Notes under the pieces: generated by a model
Seen by the model: only the letters and a program-made list of their open reading frames with translations
What the model was told of the DNA's origin: nothing
The model's database searches: none
Position numbers and translations under genes: made by a program
NCBI GenBank assembly: GCA_964016885.1
Contig: OZ024740.1
Coordinates: 9,568,450-9,632,449 of the forward strand
Direction: 5' to 3'
Source of the DNA: Eledone cirrhosa
Taxonomy: Eukaryota > Mollusca > Cephalopoda > Octopoda > Eledonidae
Length of the DNA: 64,000 bases
Part shown: positions 43,340 through 55,300 of the stretch, in pieces
How positions within the stretch are numbered: position 1 is the first letter of the stretch
How the letters are laid out: each line of letters opens with the position of its first letter

Positions 43340-43857
43340 GCGGTCTAGGATTTTTTTTTTTTTAATTTATTTATCTATTCTTTTATTCACTTATTTGTTT
43401 ATTTATTTATTTATGTATTTCTTTAGCCTAGCAATAGCGAGAGACTTAAGTCTTAGTAACCAGATTTTGCTTGTTTTTTTTCTCTCTCAGTACATTTTAT
43501 AGTTTTACTTTTCATTGTTCTACTTACCGTTTCGACTTCCTCCCCCTCCCCCTCCCCAGTATCCTCTTTGACCTCACACCCAGCTGTAGCTGGCACTACC
43601 AACGCATGAATGGGTCTACTCCACCCCCTCTCCCTTTTTCTCCTACCGGCAGGCTTAGCTACCCCCTCCCCCACCAACTTGCCATCACAGATTTACAACT
43701 AACTTGTGATGTGACCAATCCTGGTGATTATCTCTTTGACCATATATGGAATTACCCCTTGATAAGTTCGGCTATTTAAATACCAGAATAAATTTTCATT
43801 CAGTACAGAATTAGCCGTCGAAACGGCTTGAGCTCAGCCGTCGGGGTCTTACTTGTT

Positions 43858-43860
<3 letters not shown>

Positions 43861-43898
<38 letters not shown>
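43861..43898. repeat. (TA)n microsatellite
   Basis: TA run flanking the right end of PLE2. Confidence 0.95.
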
Positions 43899-43904
<6 letters not shown>

Positions 43905-44713
43905 ACCTACATTCTGAGGGCTCCTGAATACATTCTCCATGCCTTGTTTGGCTCAGTTCAGCCAATCGCTATCAACGTAGGAAAATGTATTTCAATTTCC
44001 GCCGAAATGTAAAAATTCCCGCTTCTATTCGAAAATCTCTCTCTTACAGCTCGTTACCGCCAAGGTAAACATCCCTTGATTTTGCTCAACAAACTTTCCA
44101 AAATTACCGCGGCCGTGGCTTCTAATTTAAGCCACCCGTCTACGTATTCCTTTCACACCATCTTAATTTCTTTTATTTCATTCTTATGACATGTCAACAC
44201 AGCTAACATCTTTATAAATAAATATATCTCAAAAAACGTCGTGATGCCTTATGATGATGATATTTGACACATTCGGTTACTCTATGTGATACAATACACA
44301 ATACATACAGTATATCAACCATTTACTCCTTCTAAATTGGTAAACTACAAAATAACTTCTTCCTCCCGTTCACTGGGAAAACGGTTTTCATTCTTTCTAA
44401 CACCGGATTCACTAGCGAAAGGTCTGTTTTCTGACTCGCTCATATATTCACACAGCTTATGCTGAAAGAATAACTATGTTGCTTGTGTTTATTTCCATCT
44501 TCGGTTAGCTTCCCCCTGTGTTGTTTACTTGTCTCACTCGCTTTACGCGTTTCTATTGTCCTAATAACTTATTTTAGTTATTATCGCTCCAACGTGAGGT
44601 ATATGATTTTTAATGCGATGAAATACCCATGATCGTTTGGTAAATCACTGATGAGGGACTCATTTTATAACATGTTATCCATGTACAACCAGCAGTTTTC
44701 TTTTCACCCATAT

Positions 44714-44778
<65 letters not shown>

Positions 44779-45099
44779 GATATTCAAAACAACAAATAGC
44801 GAAAGACGCGTTCCGGACTTGTCCGACAGACAACCTTTTCCCCCACCCCGGAAAAAAAACCCAGTTGATGGATGTGAATCCGAAAGATATAGGGACTATT
44901 AAATCTCTCTGAACGTAACTCTCTCTTGTGTTGTTATTTTTATTTTTATCCTTTATACTCTTCCCTTCATTCTACACATCTCACACGTCTTATATACACC
45001 ACGCATCTCAACGTACATCCACTTACATCTCTCTCTCCACCACCGGACCTTGTTACCCGGAGATTTACCCATTTGCATTGTCGAGGCTTCCAAACGACT
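43899..45099. other. Unassigned region with an internal (TA)n run
   Basis: About 1.2 kb starting TGTAGTGACCTACATTCTGA. It has no recognisable coding sequence. The TG start and the lack of long frames would fit a solo LTR, but I find no matching CA end, primer site or flanking duplication, so I leave it open. A (TA)n run lies at 44718-44779. Confidence 0.4.
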
Positions 45100-45105
45100 T
45101 AAAGA

Positions 45106-45171
<66 letters not shown>

Positions 45172-45186
45172 CATTCACACACACAC

Positions 45187-45262
<76 letters not shown>
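45100..45262. repeat. (TA)n microsatellite with CA interruption
   Basis: About 160 bp of TA repeats, split by CATACACATTC/ACACACACA. Confidence 0.95.
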
Positions 45263-45267
<5 letters not shown>

Positions 45268-45585
45268 CATACACGACCACATACATACAAATGTCAACAT
45301 GGAAGCTTTATGTGGTTGTACGACTTGTTAGTAATAGTAACCAAATTTCCTTTGGTCACATAAAGCTGTCATTGAAATAAAACTAGATACTGTTGTGTGT
45401 GATATATAAACAGACGGGATGGTCATGTCTGACCTGGGGCCCAACACCACCACCAACAACAACAACACACACACACATACACACACACAAAGGAAGAGTG
45501 AGTATGTCGGGTGACAGGTGGGTAAGTAAAACAGCAGGTGACGGTAATTAAATCGTTGGCAGGATTATTGAGTAACAGAAGGGCG
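45263..45585. other. Unassigned spacer
   Basis: 320 bp with short (AAC)n and (CA)n runs and no gene seen. Confidence 0.5.
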
Positions 45586-48500
45586 GGGGATTGGCAGTAT
45601 AGGTAGAGGGTCTGACACCATGCTAGGGTGGTGGATTGGTAGTATTGGTAGAGGGTCTGACACCATGGTAGGGTGGTGGATTGGTAGTATTGGTAGAGGG
45701 TCTGACACCATGGTAGGGTGGTGGATTGGTAGTATTGGTAGAGGGTCTGACACCATGCTAGGGCGGTGGATTGGTAGTATTGGTAGAATGTCAGACACCA
45801 TGCTAGGGTGGTGGATTGGTAGTATTGGTAGAGGGTCAGACACCATGCTAGGGCGGTGGATTGGTAGTATTGGTAGAGGGTCAGACACCATGCTAGGGTG
45901 GTGGATTGGTAGTATTGGTAGAGGGTCTGACACCATGCTAGGGTGGTGGATTGGTAGTATTGGTAGAGGGTCTGACACCATGCTAGGGTGGTGGATTGGT
46001 AGTATTGGTAGAATGTCAGACACCATGCTAGGGTGGTGGATTGGTAGTATTGGTAGAGGGTCAGACACCATGCTAGGGCGGTGGATTGGTAGTATTGGTA
46101 GAGGGTCAGACACCATGCTAGGACGGTGGATTGGTAGTATTGGTAGAGGGTCAGACACCATGCTAGGGCGGTGGATTGGTAGTATTGGTAGAGGGTCAGA
46201 CACCATGCTAGGACGGTGGATTGGCAGTATTGGTAGATGGTCAGACACCATGCTAGGGTGGTGGATTGGCAGTATTGGTAGAGGGTCTGACACCATGGTA
46301 GGGTGGTGGATTGGTAGTATTGGTAGAGGGTCTGACACCATGGTAGGGTGGTGGATTGGTAGTATTGGTAGAGGGTCTGACACCATGCTAGGGCGGTGGA
46401 TTGGTAGTATTGGTAGAGGGTCTGACACCATGGTAGGGTGGTGGATTGGTAGTATTGGTAGAGGGTCTGACACCATGCTAGGGCGGTGGATTGGTAGTAT
46501 TGGTAGAGGGTCAGACAGCATGCTAGGGCGGTGGATTGGTAGTATTGGTAGAGGGTCTGACACCATGGTAGGGTGGTGGATTGGTAGTATTGGTAGAGGG
46601 TCTGACACCATGCTAGGGCGGTGGATTGGTAGTATTGGTAGAGGGTCAGACAGCATGCTAGGGCGGTGGATTGGTAGAGGGTCTGACACCATGGTAGGGT
46701 GGTGGATTGGTAGTATAGGTAGAGGGTCTGACACCATGGTAGGGTGGTGGATTGGTAGTATTGGTAGAGGGTCAGACAGCATGCTAGGGTGGTGGATTGG
46801 TAGTATTGGTAGAGGGTCTTACACCATGCTAGGGTGGTGGATTGGTAGTATAGGTAGAGGGTCTGACACCATGGTAGGGTGGTGGATTGGTAGTATTGGT
46901 AGAGGGTCTGACACCATGGTAGGGTGGTGGATTGGTAGTATAGGTAGAGCGTCTGATACCATGCTAGGGTGGTGGATTGGTAGTATTGGTAGAGGGTCTG
47001 ACACCATGCTAGGGTGGTGGATTGGTAGTATTGGTAGAGGGTCTTACACCATGCTAGGGTGGTGGATTGGTAGTATAGGTAGAGCGTCTGATACCATGCT
47101 AGGGTGGTGGATTGGTAGTATTGGTAGAGGGTCTGACACCATGCTAGGGTGGTGGATTGGTAGTATTGGTAGAGGGTCTGACACCATGGTAGGGTGGTGG
47201 ATTGGTAGTATAGGTAGAGCGTCTGATACCATGCTAGGGCGGTGGATTGGTAGTATTGGTAGAGGGTCTGACACCATGCTAGGGCGGTGGATTGGTAGTA
47301 TTGGTAGAGGGTCTGACACCATGCTAGGGTGGTGGATTGGTAGTATAGGTAGAGGGTCTGACACCATGGTAGGGTGGTGGATTGGTAGTATTGGTAGAGG
47401 GTCTGACACCATGCTAGGATGGTGGATTGGTAGTATTGGTAGAGGGTCTGACACCATGGTAGGGTGGTGGATTGGTAGTATAGGTAGAGCGTCTGATACC
47501 ATGCTAGGACGGTGGATTGGTAGTATTGGTAGAGGGTCAGACACCATGCTAGGGCGGTGGATTGGTAGTATTGGTAGAGGGTCTGACACCATGGTAGGGT
47601 GGTGGATTGGCAGTATTGGTAGAGGGTCAGACACCATGCTAGGGCGGTGGATTGGTAGTATTGGTAGAGGGTCAGACACCATGCTAGGGTGGTGGATTGG
47701 TAGTATTGGTAGATGGTCTGACACCATGGTAGGGTGGTGGATTGGTAGTATAGGTAGAGGGTCAGACACCATGCTAGGGCGGTGGATTGGTAGTATTGGT
47801 AGAGGGTCAGACACCATGCTAGGGCGGTGGATTGGTAGAGGGTCTGACACCATGGTAGGGTGGTGGATTGGTAGTATTGGTAGAGGGTCTGACACCATGC
47901 TAGGGTGGTGGATTGGTAGTATTGGTAGAGGGTCTGACACCATGCTAGGGCGGTGGATTGGTAGTATTGGTAGAGGGTCAGACACCATGCTAGGGCGGTG
48001 GATTGGTAGAGGGTCTGACACCATGGTAGGGTGGTGGATTGGTAGTATTGGTAGAGGGTCTGACACCATGGTAGGGTGGTGGATTGGTAGTATAGGTAGA
48101 GCGTCTGATACCATGCTAGGGCGGTGGATTGGTAGTATTGGTAGAGGGTCTGACACCATGGTAGGGTGGTGGATTTGTAGTATAGGTAGAGGGTCTGACA
48201 CCATGGTAGGGTGGTGGATTGGTAGTATTGGTAGAGGGTCTGACACCATGCTAGGGTGGTGGATTGGTAGTATTGGTAGAGGGTCTGACACCATGCTAAG
48301 GTGGTGGATTGGTAGTATAGGTAGAGGGTCTGACACTATGGTAGGGTGGTGGATTGGCAGTATCGGTAGAGGGTCTGACACCATGGTAGGGTGGTGGATT
48401 GGTAGTATAGGTAGAGGGTCTGACACCATGGTAGGGTGGTGGTTGGTAGTATTGGTAGAGGGTCTGACACCATGGTAGGGTGGTGGATTGGCAGTATAGG

Positions 48501-49150
48501 TAGAGGGTCTGACACCATGGTAGGGTGGTGGATTGGTAGTATAGGTAGAGGGTCTGACACCATGGTAGGTGGTGGATTGGTAGTATTGGTAGAGGGTCTG
48601 ACACTATGGTAGGTGGTGGATTGGTAGTATTGGTAGAGGGTCTGACACCATGCTAGGGTGGTGGATTGGTAGTATAGGTAGAGGGTCTGACACCATGTTA
48701 GGTGGTAATTGGTAGTATTGGTAGAGGGTCTGACGCCATGCTAGGGTGGTGGATTGGTATTATTGGTAGAGGGTCTGACACCATGGTAGGTGGTGGATTG
48801 GTAGTATTGGTAGAGGGTCTGACACCATGCTAGGGTGGGGGATTGGTAGTATTGGTAGAGGGTCTGACACCATGCTAGGGCGGTGGATTGATAGTATTGG
48901 TAGAGGGTCTGACACCATGCTAGGGTGGGGGATTGGTAGTATTGGTAGAGGGTCTGACACCATGCTAGGGTGGGGGATTGGCAGTATTGGGAGAGGGTCT
49001 GACACCATGGTAGGGTGGTGGATTGGTAGAGGGTCTGACACCATGCTAGGGTGGGGGATTGGCAGTATTGGTAGAGGGTCTGACACCATGCTAGGCTGGT
49101 GGATTGGCAGTATTGGTAGAGGGTCTGACACCATGGTAGGGTGGTGGATT
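45586..49150. repeat. 45-bp satellite derived from the SINE head, ~80 units
   Basis: The unit is ATGCTAGGGTGGTGGATTGG + TAGTATTGGTAGAGGGTCTG + ACACC (45 bp). It is the 5' head of the tRNA-derived SINE (GGTGGATTGGCAGTATCGGT + AGAGGGTCGGACACCATGCT). The array ends by running directly into a full SINE at 49141. Because 45 is a multiple of 3 and the unit has no stop, both strands stay open for hundreds of codons (plus 45620-48478; minus 45565-46782 and 47044-48429). I regard these as by-products. Main variants: GGTAGGG versus GCTAGGG, TCTGAC versus TCAGAC, GGGTGG versus GGGCGG. Short units lacking TAGTATTGG recur at ~46671, ~47830, ~48000 and ~49020. Confidence 0.95.
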
Positions 49151-49352
49151 GGCAGTATCGGTAGAGGGTCTGACGTCATACTTTGCAGCAAAGAGTTACG
49201 GCCGTTTATGATCTGAGTTCAAATTCCGCAAAGGTTAACTTTGCCTTTCATCCTTACGGGATCGATAAAATAAAGCACCAGTAATGCACTGGGGTCGATT
49301 TAATCTATATTTGCCTCCCCCAAATTTGTAGGCCTTGTGCCTATATGAGAAA
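49141..49352 (+). mobile_element. tRNA-derived SINE, source of the 45-bp array
   Basis: GGTGGATTGGCAGTATCGGT, then a B-box-like GAGTTCAAATTCC, AAAGGTTAACTTTGCCTTTC, GGGATCGATAAAATAAAGCA, CTGGGGTCGATTTAATCTAT and AATTTGTAGGCCTTGTGCC. It is full length with the middle segment that copies 1 and 3 lack. Its head is the last unit of the 45-bp array, so array and SINE are continuous. Confidence 0.9.
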
Positions 49353-49375
49353 ACATTATTGAGTAACAGAGAAGT

Positions 49376-52300
49376 TGGTAAGTAACCAGCGAGGTAGGTG
49401 TTATACCACACCTACTTAACATTTAACAGAAGTTAATTAACCAGCAATGAAGGTGCTATACCACACCTAGTTAACATTTAACAGAAGTTAATTAACCAGC
49501 AAGGTAGGGGCTATACCACACCTAGTTAACATATAACAGAAGTTAATTAACCAGCAAGGTAGATATTATACCACACCTAGTTAATATATAACAGGGAAGT
49601 TAATTAACCAGAAAGGTAGGTGTTATACAACACCTAGTTAACATATAACACGGAAGTTAATTAACCAGCAAGGTAGGTGTTATACCACACCTAGTTAACA
49701 TATAACAGGGAAGTTAATTAACCAGGAATGTAGGTGTTATACCACACCTGGTTAACATATAACAGGGAACTTAATTAACCAGCAAGATAGGTATTATACC
49801 ACACCTAGTTAACATATAACACGGAAGTTAATTAACCAGCAAGATAGGTATTATACCACACCTAATTAACATATAACAGGGAAGTTAATTAACCGACAAG
49901 GTAGGTGTTATACCACATCTAGTTAGCATATAAAGGGAAGTTAATTAACCGGCAAGGTAGGTGTTATACCACATCTAGTTAACATATAACAGGGAAGTTA
50001 ATTAACCGGCAAGGTAGGTGTTATATCACACCTGGTTAACATATAACAGGGAAGTTAATTAACCAGCAAGGTAGGTGTTATACCACACCTAGTTAACGTG
50101 TAACAAATAAGTTAATTAACCAGCAAGGAAGGTGTTATACCACACCTAGTTAACGTGTAACAAATAAGTTAATTAACCGGCAAGGTAGGTGTTATACCAC
50201 ACATAGTTAACATGTAACAGGGAACTTAATTAACCAGCAAAGTAGGTGTTATACCACACCTAGTTAACATATAACTGGGAAGTTAATTAACCAGCAAGGT
50301 AGGTGTTATCCCACACCTAGTTAACATATAACAGGGAAGTTAATTAACCGGCAATGTAGGTGTTATACCACACCTAGTTAACATATAACAGGGAAGATAA
50401 TTAACCAGCAAGGTAGGTGTTTTACCACACCTAGTTAACATGTAAAAGAGAAGTTAATTAACCAGGAAGATAGGTATTATACCACAACTAGTTAACGTAT
50501 AACAGAGAAGTTAATTAACCAGGAAGGTAGGTGTTATATCACATCTAGTTAGCATATAACAATGAAGTTAATTAACCAGCAAGTTAGATATTATACCCCA
50601 CCTACTTAACATATAAAAGAGCAGTTAATTAACCAGCAAGGTAGGTGTTATACCTCACCTAGTTAACATGTAACAAATAAGTTAATTAACCAGCGAGGTA
50701 GGTGTTATACCACACCTCGTTAACATATAACAGAGAAGTTAATTAACAAGCAAGGTAGGTGTTATACCACACCTAGTTAACATATAACAGGGAACTTAAT
50801 TGACCAGCAAGGTAGGTATTATACCACACCTAGTTAACATATAAAGGGAAGTTAATTAACCGGCAAGGTAGGTGTTATACCACTCCTAGTTAACATAACA
50901 GGGAAGTTAATTAACCAGCAAGGTAGGTGTTATACCACACCTAGTTAACATGTAACAGAGAAGTTGATTAACCAGGAAGGTAGGTGTTATGCCAAAATTA
51001 ATTAACATATAACAGAGAATTTATTTAACCAGGAATGTAGGTGTTATACCACACCTAGTTAACATATAACAGGGACGTTAATTAACCAGGAAGGTAGGTA
51101 TTATAAAATACCTAGTTAACATATAACAGGGAAGTTAATTAACCCTTAGGTAGGTATTATACCACACCTAGTTAACATTTAACAGAGAAGTTAATTAACC
51201 AGCAAGTTAGGTATTATACCAAACTTAGCTAACATTTAACAGGTAAGTTAATTAACCAGCAAGGTAGGTGTTATACCACACCTAGTTAACATATAACAGA
51301 GAAGTTAATTAACCAGCAAGGTAGGTGTTATACCACACATAGTTAACATGTAACAGCGAAGTTAATTAACAAGGATGGTAGGTGTTATACCACACCTAGT
51401 TAACATATAACAGGGAAGTTAATTAAGCAGCAAGGTAGGTGTTTTACCACAACTAGTTAACATGTAACAGAGAAGTCAATTAACCAGCAAGGTAGGTGTT
51501 ATAGCACACCTAGTTAACATATAACAGGGAACTTAATTAACCAGCAAGGTAGGTGTTATACCACACCTAGTTAACATATAACAGGGAACTTAATTAACCA
51601 GCAAGGTAGGTGTTATACCACACCTAGTTAACATATAACAGAGAAGTTAATTAACCAGCAAGGTAGGTGTTATACCACACCTAGTTAACATTTAACAGAA
51701 AGGTTAATTAACAAGGAAGGTAGGTATTATACCACACCTAGTTAACATATAACAGAGAAGTTAATTAACCAGCAAGATAGGTGTTATACCACACCTAGTT
51801 AACATATAACTGAGAAGTTAATTAACCAGGAAGGTAGGTATTATAAAGTACCTAGTTAACATATCACAGGGAAGTTAATTAACCAAGAAGGTAGGTATTA
51901 TACCACAGCTAGTTAACATATAACAGTGAAGTTAATTAACCAGGAAGGTAGGTGTTATGCCACACCTAGTTAACATATAAAAGAGATGTTAATTAACCAG
52001 GAAGGTAAGCATTATACCACAACTAGTTAACATGTGAAAGTGAATTTAACTAACCAGCAAGGTAGGTGTTATACCACACCTAGTTATCATGTAATGGGGA
52101 AGTTAATTAACCAGCAAGGTAGGTGTTATACCACACCTAGTTAACGTATAACAGGGAAGTTTATTAACCGGCAAGATAGGTGTTATACCACATCTAGTTA
52201 ACATTTAACAGAGAAGTTAATTAACCAGAAAGTTAGGTGTTATACCACACCTAGTTAACATATAACAGGGAATATAATTTACCGGCAACGTAGGTGTTAT

Positions 52301-55300
52301 ACCACACCTACTTAACATATAAAATAGAAGTTAATTAACCAGCAAGGTAGGTGTTATACCACACCTAGTTAACATGTAGCAGAGAAGTCAATTAACCAGC
52401 AAGGTAGGTGTTATACAACACATAGTTAACATATAACAGGGAACTTAATTAACCAGCAAGGTAGGTATTATACCACACCTAGTTGACATATAAAGAGAAG
52501 TTAATTAACCGGCAAGGTAGGTGTTATACCACTCCTAGTTAACATAACATGGAAGTAAATTAACCAGCAAGTTAGGTGTTATACCACACCTAGTTGACAT
52601 GTAACAGGAAAGTTGATTAACCAGGAAGGTAGGTGTTATACCACAATTAATTAACATATAACAGGGAATTTATTTCACCAGGAAAGTAGGTGTCCTACCA
52701 CACCTTGTTAACATATAACAGAGACCTTAATTAACCATCAAGGTAGTATTTATACCACACCTAGTTAACATATAACAGAAAGGTTAATTAACGAGGAAGG
52801 TAGGTATTATACCACACCTAGTTAACATTTAACAGAGAAGTTAATTAACCAGCAAGGTAAGGTGTTATACCACACCTAGTTAACATATAACAGAAGTAAA
52901 TTAACCAGCAAGGGAGGTGTTATACCACACCTAGTTAACATATAACAGGGAAATTAAATAACCCTTAGGTAGGTATTATACCACACCTAGTTAACATTTA
53001 ACAGAGAAGTTAATTAACCAGGAAGGTAGGTGTTATACCACACCTAGTTAACATATAACAGAAAGGTTAATTAACCAGCAAGATAGGTGTTATACCACAC
53101 CTAGTTAACATTTAACAGAGAAGTTAATTAACCCTTAGGTAGGTATTATACCACACCTAGTTAACATTTAACAGAGAAGTTAATTAACCAGGAAGATAGG
53201 TATTATACCACACCTAGTTAACGTATAACAGAGAAGTGAATTAACCAGGAAGGTAGGTGTTATACCACACCTAGTTAACATATAACAGAAACGTTAATTA
53301 ACCAGCAAGGTAGGTGTTATACCACCCCTAGTTAACATATAACAGGGAACTTAATTAACCAGCAAGGTAGGTGTTATACCACACCTAGTTAACGTATAAC
53401 AAGGAAGTTTATTAACCGGCAAGATAGGTATTATACCACAATTAGTTAACATTTAACAGAGAAGTAAATTAACCAGCAAGGTAGGTGTTATACCACACCT
53501 AGTTAAAATATAACAGGAAAGTTAATTAACCAGTATGGTATGTGTTATACGACACCTAGTTAACATATTAAGGGAAGCTACTTTACCTGCAAGGTAGCTG
53601 TTTTACCACATCTACTTAACATATAACAGGGAAGTTAATTAACCAGGAAGATAGGTGTTATACCACAACTAGTTAATATGTAACAGAGAAGTTACTTAAC
53701 CATCAGTGTATGTATTATACCACAGCTAGTTAACATATAACAGAGAAGTTAATTAACAAGGAAAGTAGGTGTTACATCACACCTAGTTAACATATAACAA
53801 TGAAGTTAATTAACCAGCAAGTTAGGTGTTATACCAAAATTAGTTAACATATAACAGGTAAGTAAATTAACCAGCAAGGTAGGGGTTATACCACACCTGG
53901 TTAACATATAACAGGGAAGTTAATTAACCAGCAAGGTAGGTGTTATACCACACCTAGTTAACATATAACAGGGAAGTTAATTAACCAGCAACGTAGGTGT
54001 TATGCCACACCTAGTTAACATGTAACACAGAAGTTAATTAACCAGAGAGGTAGGTGTTATACCACGCCTAGTTAACGTGTAACAGAGAAGTTAATTAACC
54101 AGAAAGATAGGTATTATACCACACCTAGTTAATATGTAACAGAGAGTTTAATTAACCAGCAAGGTAGGTGTTATGCCACAGCTAGTTGACATGTAACAGG
54201 CAAGTTAATTAACCAGCAAGGTAGGTGTTATACCACACCTAGTTAACATATAACAGAAGTAAATTAACCAGCAAGGGAGGTGTTATACCACAACTAGTTA
54301 ACATATAACAGGGAAATTAAATAACCCTTAGGTAGGTATTATACCACACCTAGTTAACATTTAACAGAGAAGTTAATTAACCAGGAAGGTAGGTATTATA
54401 CCACACCTAGTTAACATTCAACAGAGAAGTTAATTAACCAGGAAGATAGGTATTATACCACACCTAGTTAACGTATAACAGAGAAGTGAATTAACCAGGA
54501 AGGTAGGTGTTATACCACACCTAGTTAACATATAACAGAAACGTTAATTAACCAGCAAGGTAGGTGTTATACCACCCCTAGTTAACATATAACAGGGAAC
54601 TTAATTAACCAGCAAGGTAGGTGTTATACCACACCTAGTTAACGTATAACAGGGAAGTTTATTAACCGGCAAGATAGGTATTATACCACAATTAGTTAAC
54701 ATTTAACAGAGAAGTAAATTAACCAGCAAGGTAGGTGTTATACCACACCTAGTTAAAATATAACAGGAAAGTTAATTAACCAGTATGGTATGTGTTATAC
54801 GACACCTAGTTAACATATTAAGGGAAGCTACTTTACCTGCAAGGTAGCTGTTTTACCACATCTAGTTAACATATAACAGGGAAGTTAATTAACCAGGAAG
54901 ATAGGTGTTATACCACAACTAGTTAATATGTAACAGAGAAGTTACTTAACCATCAGTGTATGTATTATACCACAGCTAGTTAACATATAACAGAGAAGTT
55001 AATCAACAAGGAAAGTAGGTGTTACATCACACCTAGTTAACATATAACAATGAAGTTAATTAACCAGCAAGTTAGGTGTTATACCAAAATTAGTTAACAT
55101 ATAACAGGTAAGTAAATTAACCAGCAAGGTAGGGGTTATACCACACCTGGTTAACATATAACAGGGAAGTTAATTAACCAGCAAGGTAGGTGTTATACCA
55201 CACCTAGTTAACATATAACAGGGAAGTTAATTAACCAGCAACGTAGGTGTTATGCCACACCTAGTTAACATGTAACACAGAAGTTAATTAACCAGAGAGG

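Larger units (their letters stand above)
40428..43860 (-). mobile_element. Penelope-like element with ~515-bp inverted ends (PLE2)
   Basis: Left end AACGAAGGAAATGTGGTAAG plus a long inverted repeat (about 40508-41022 against 43347-43860) with GGAACAAGTAAGACCCCGAC at the tip. The tip's first ~85 bp exist only on the left. (TA)n lies on both sides. The internal minus-strand reading frames (42037-43339) encode a reverse transcriptase with a YRDD catalytic box and a GIY-YIG domain. About 940 bp (41023-41960) beyond the coding region are G/C-run-rich and unassigned. A deletion derivative is at 22231-22349. Confidence 0.82.

Noticed and set aside
43805..43850. Hammerhead in the PLE2 tip (GTCGAAACGGC...GCCGTCGGGG)
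   Set aside because: GAAA lies in the loop of a GCCGT/ACGGC hairpin and there is no CTGANGA upstream; not a hammerhead arrangement.
43899..45099. Solo LTR beginning TGTAGTGACC
   Set aside because: No convincing CA end, flanking duplication, polyadenylation layout or internal retroviral-type sequence could be found by eye.
45620..48478. 952-residue open frame (and 405/461-residue frames on the other strand)
   Set aside because: They are produced by a 45-bp stop-free tandem unit derived from a SINE head; no initiation context, domain or non-repetitive part.
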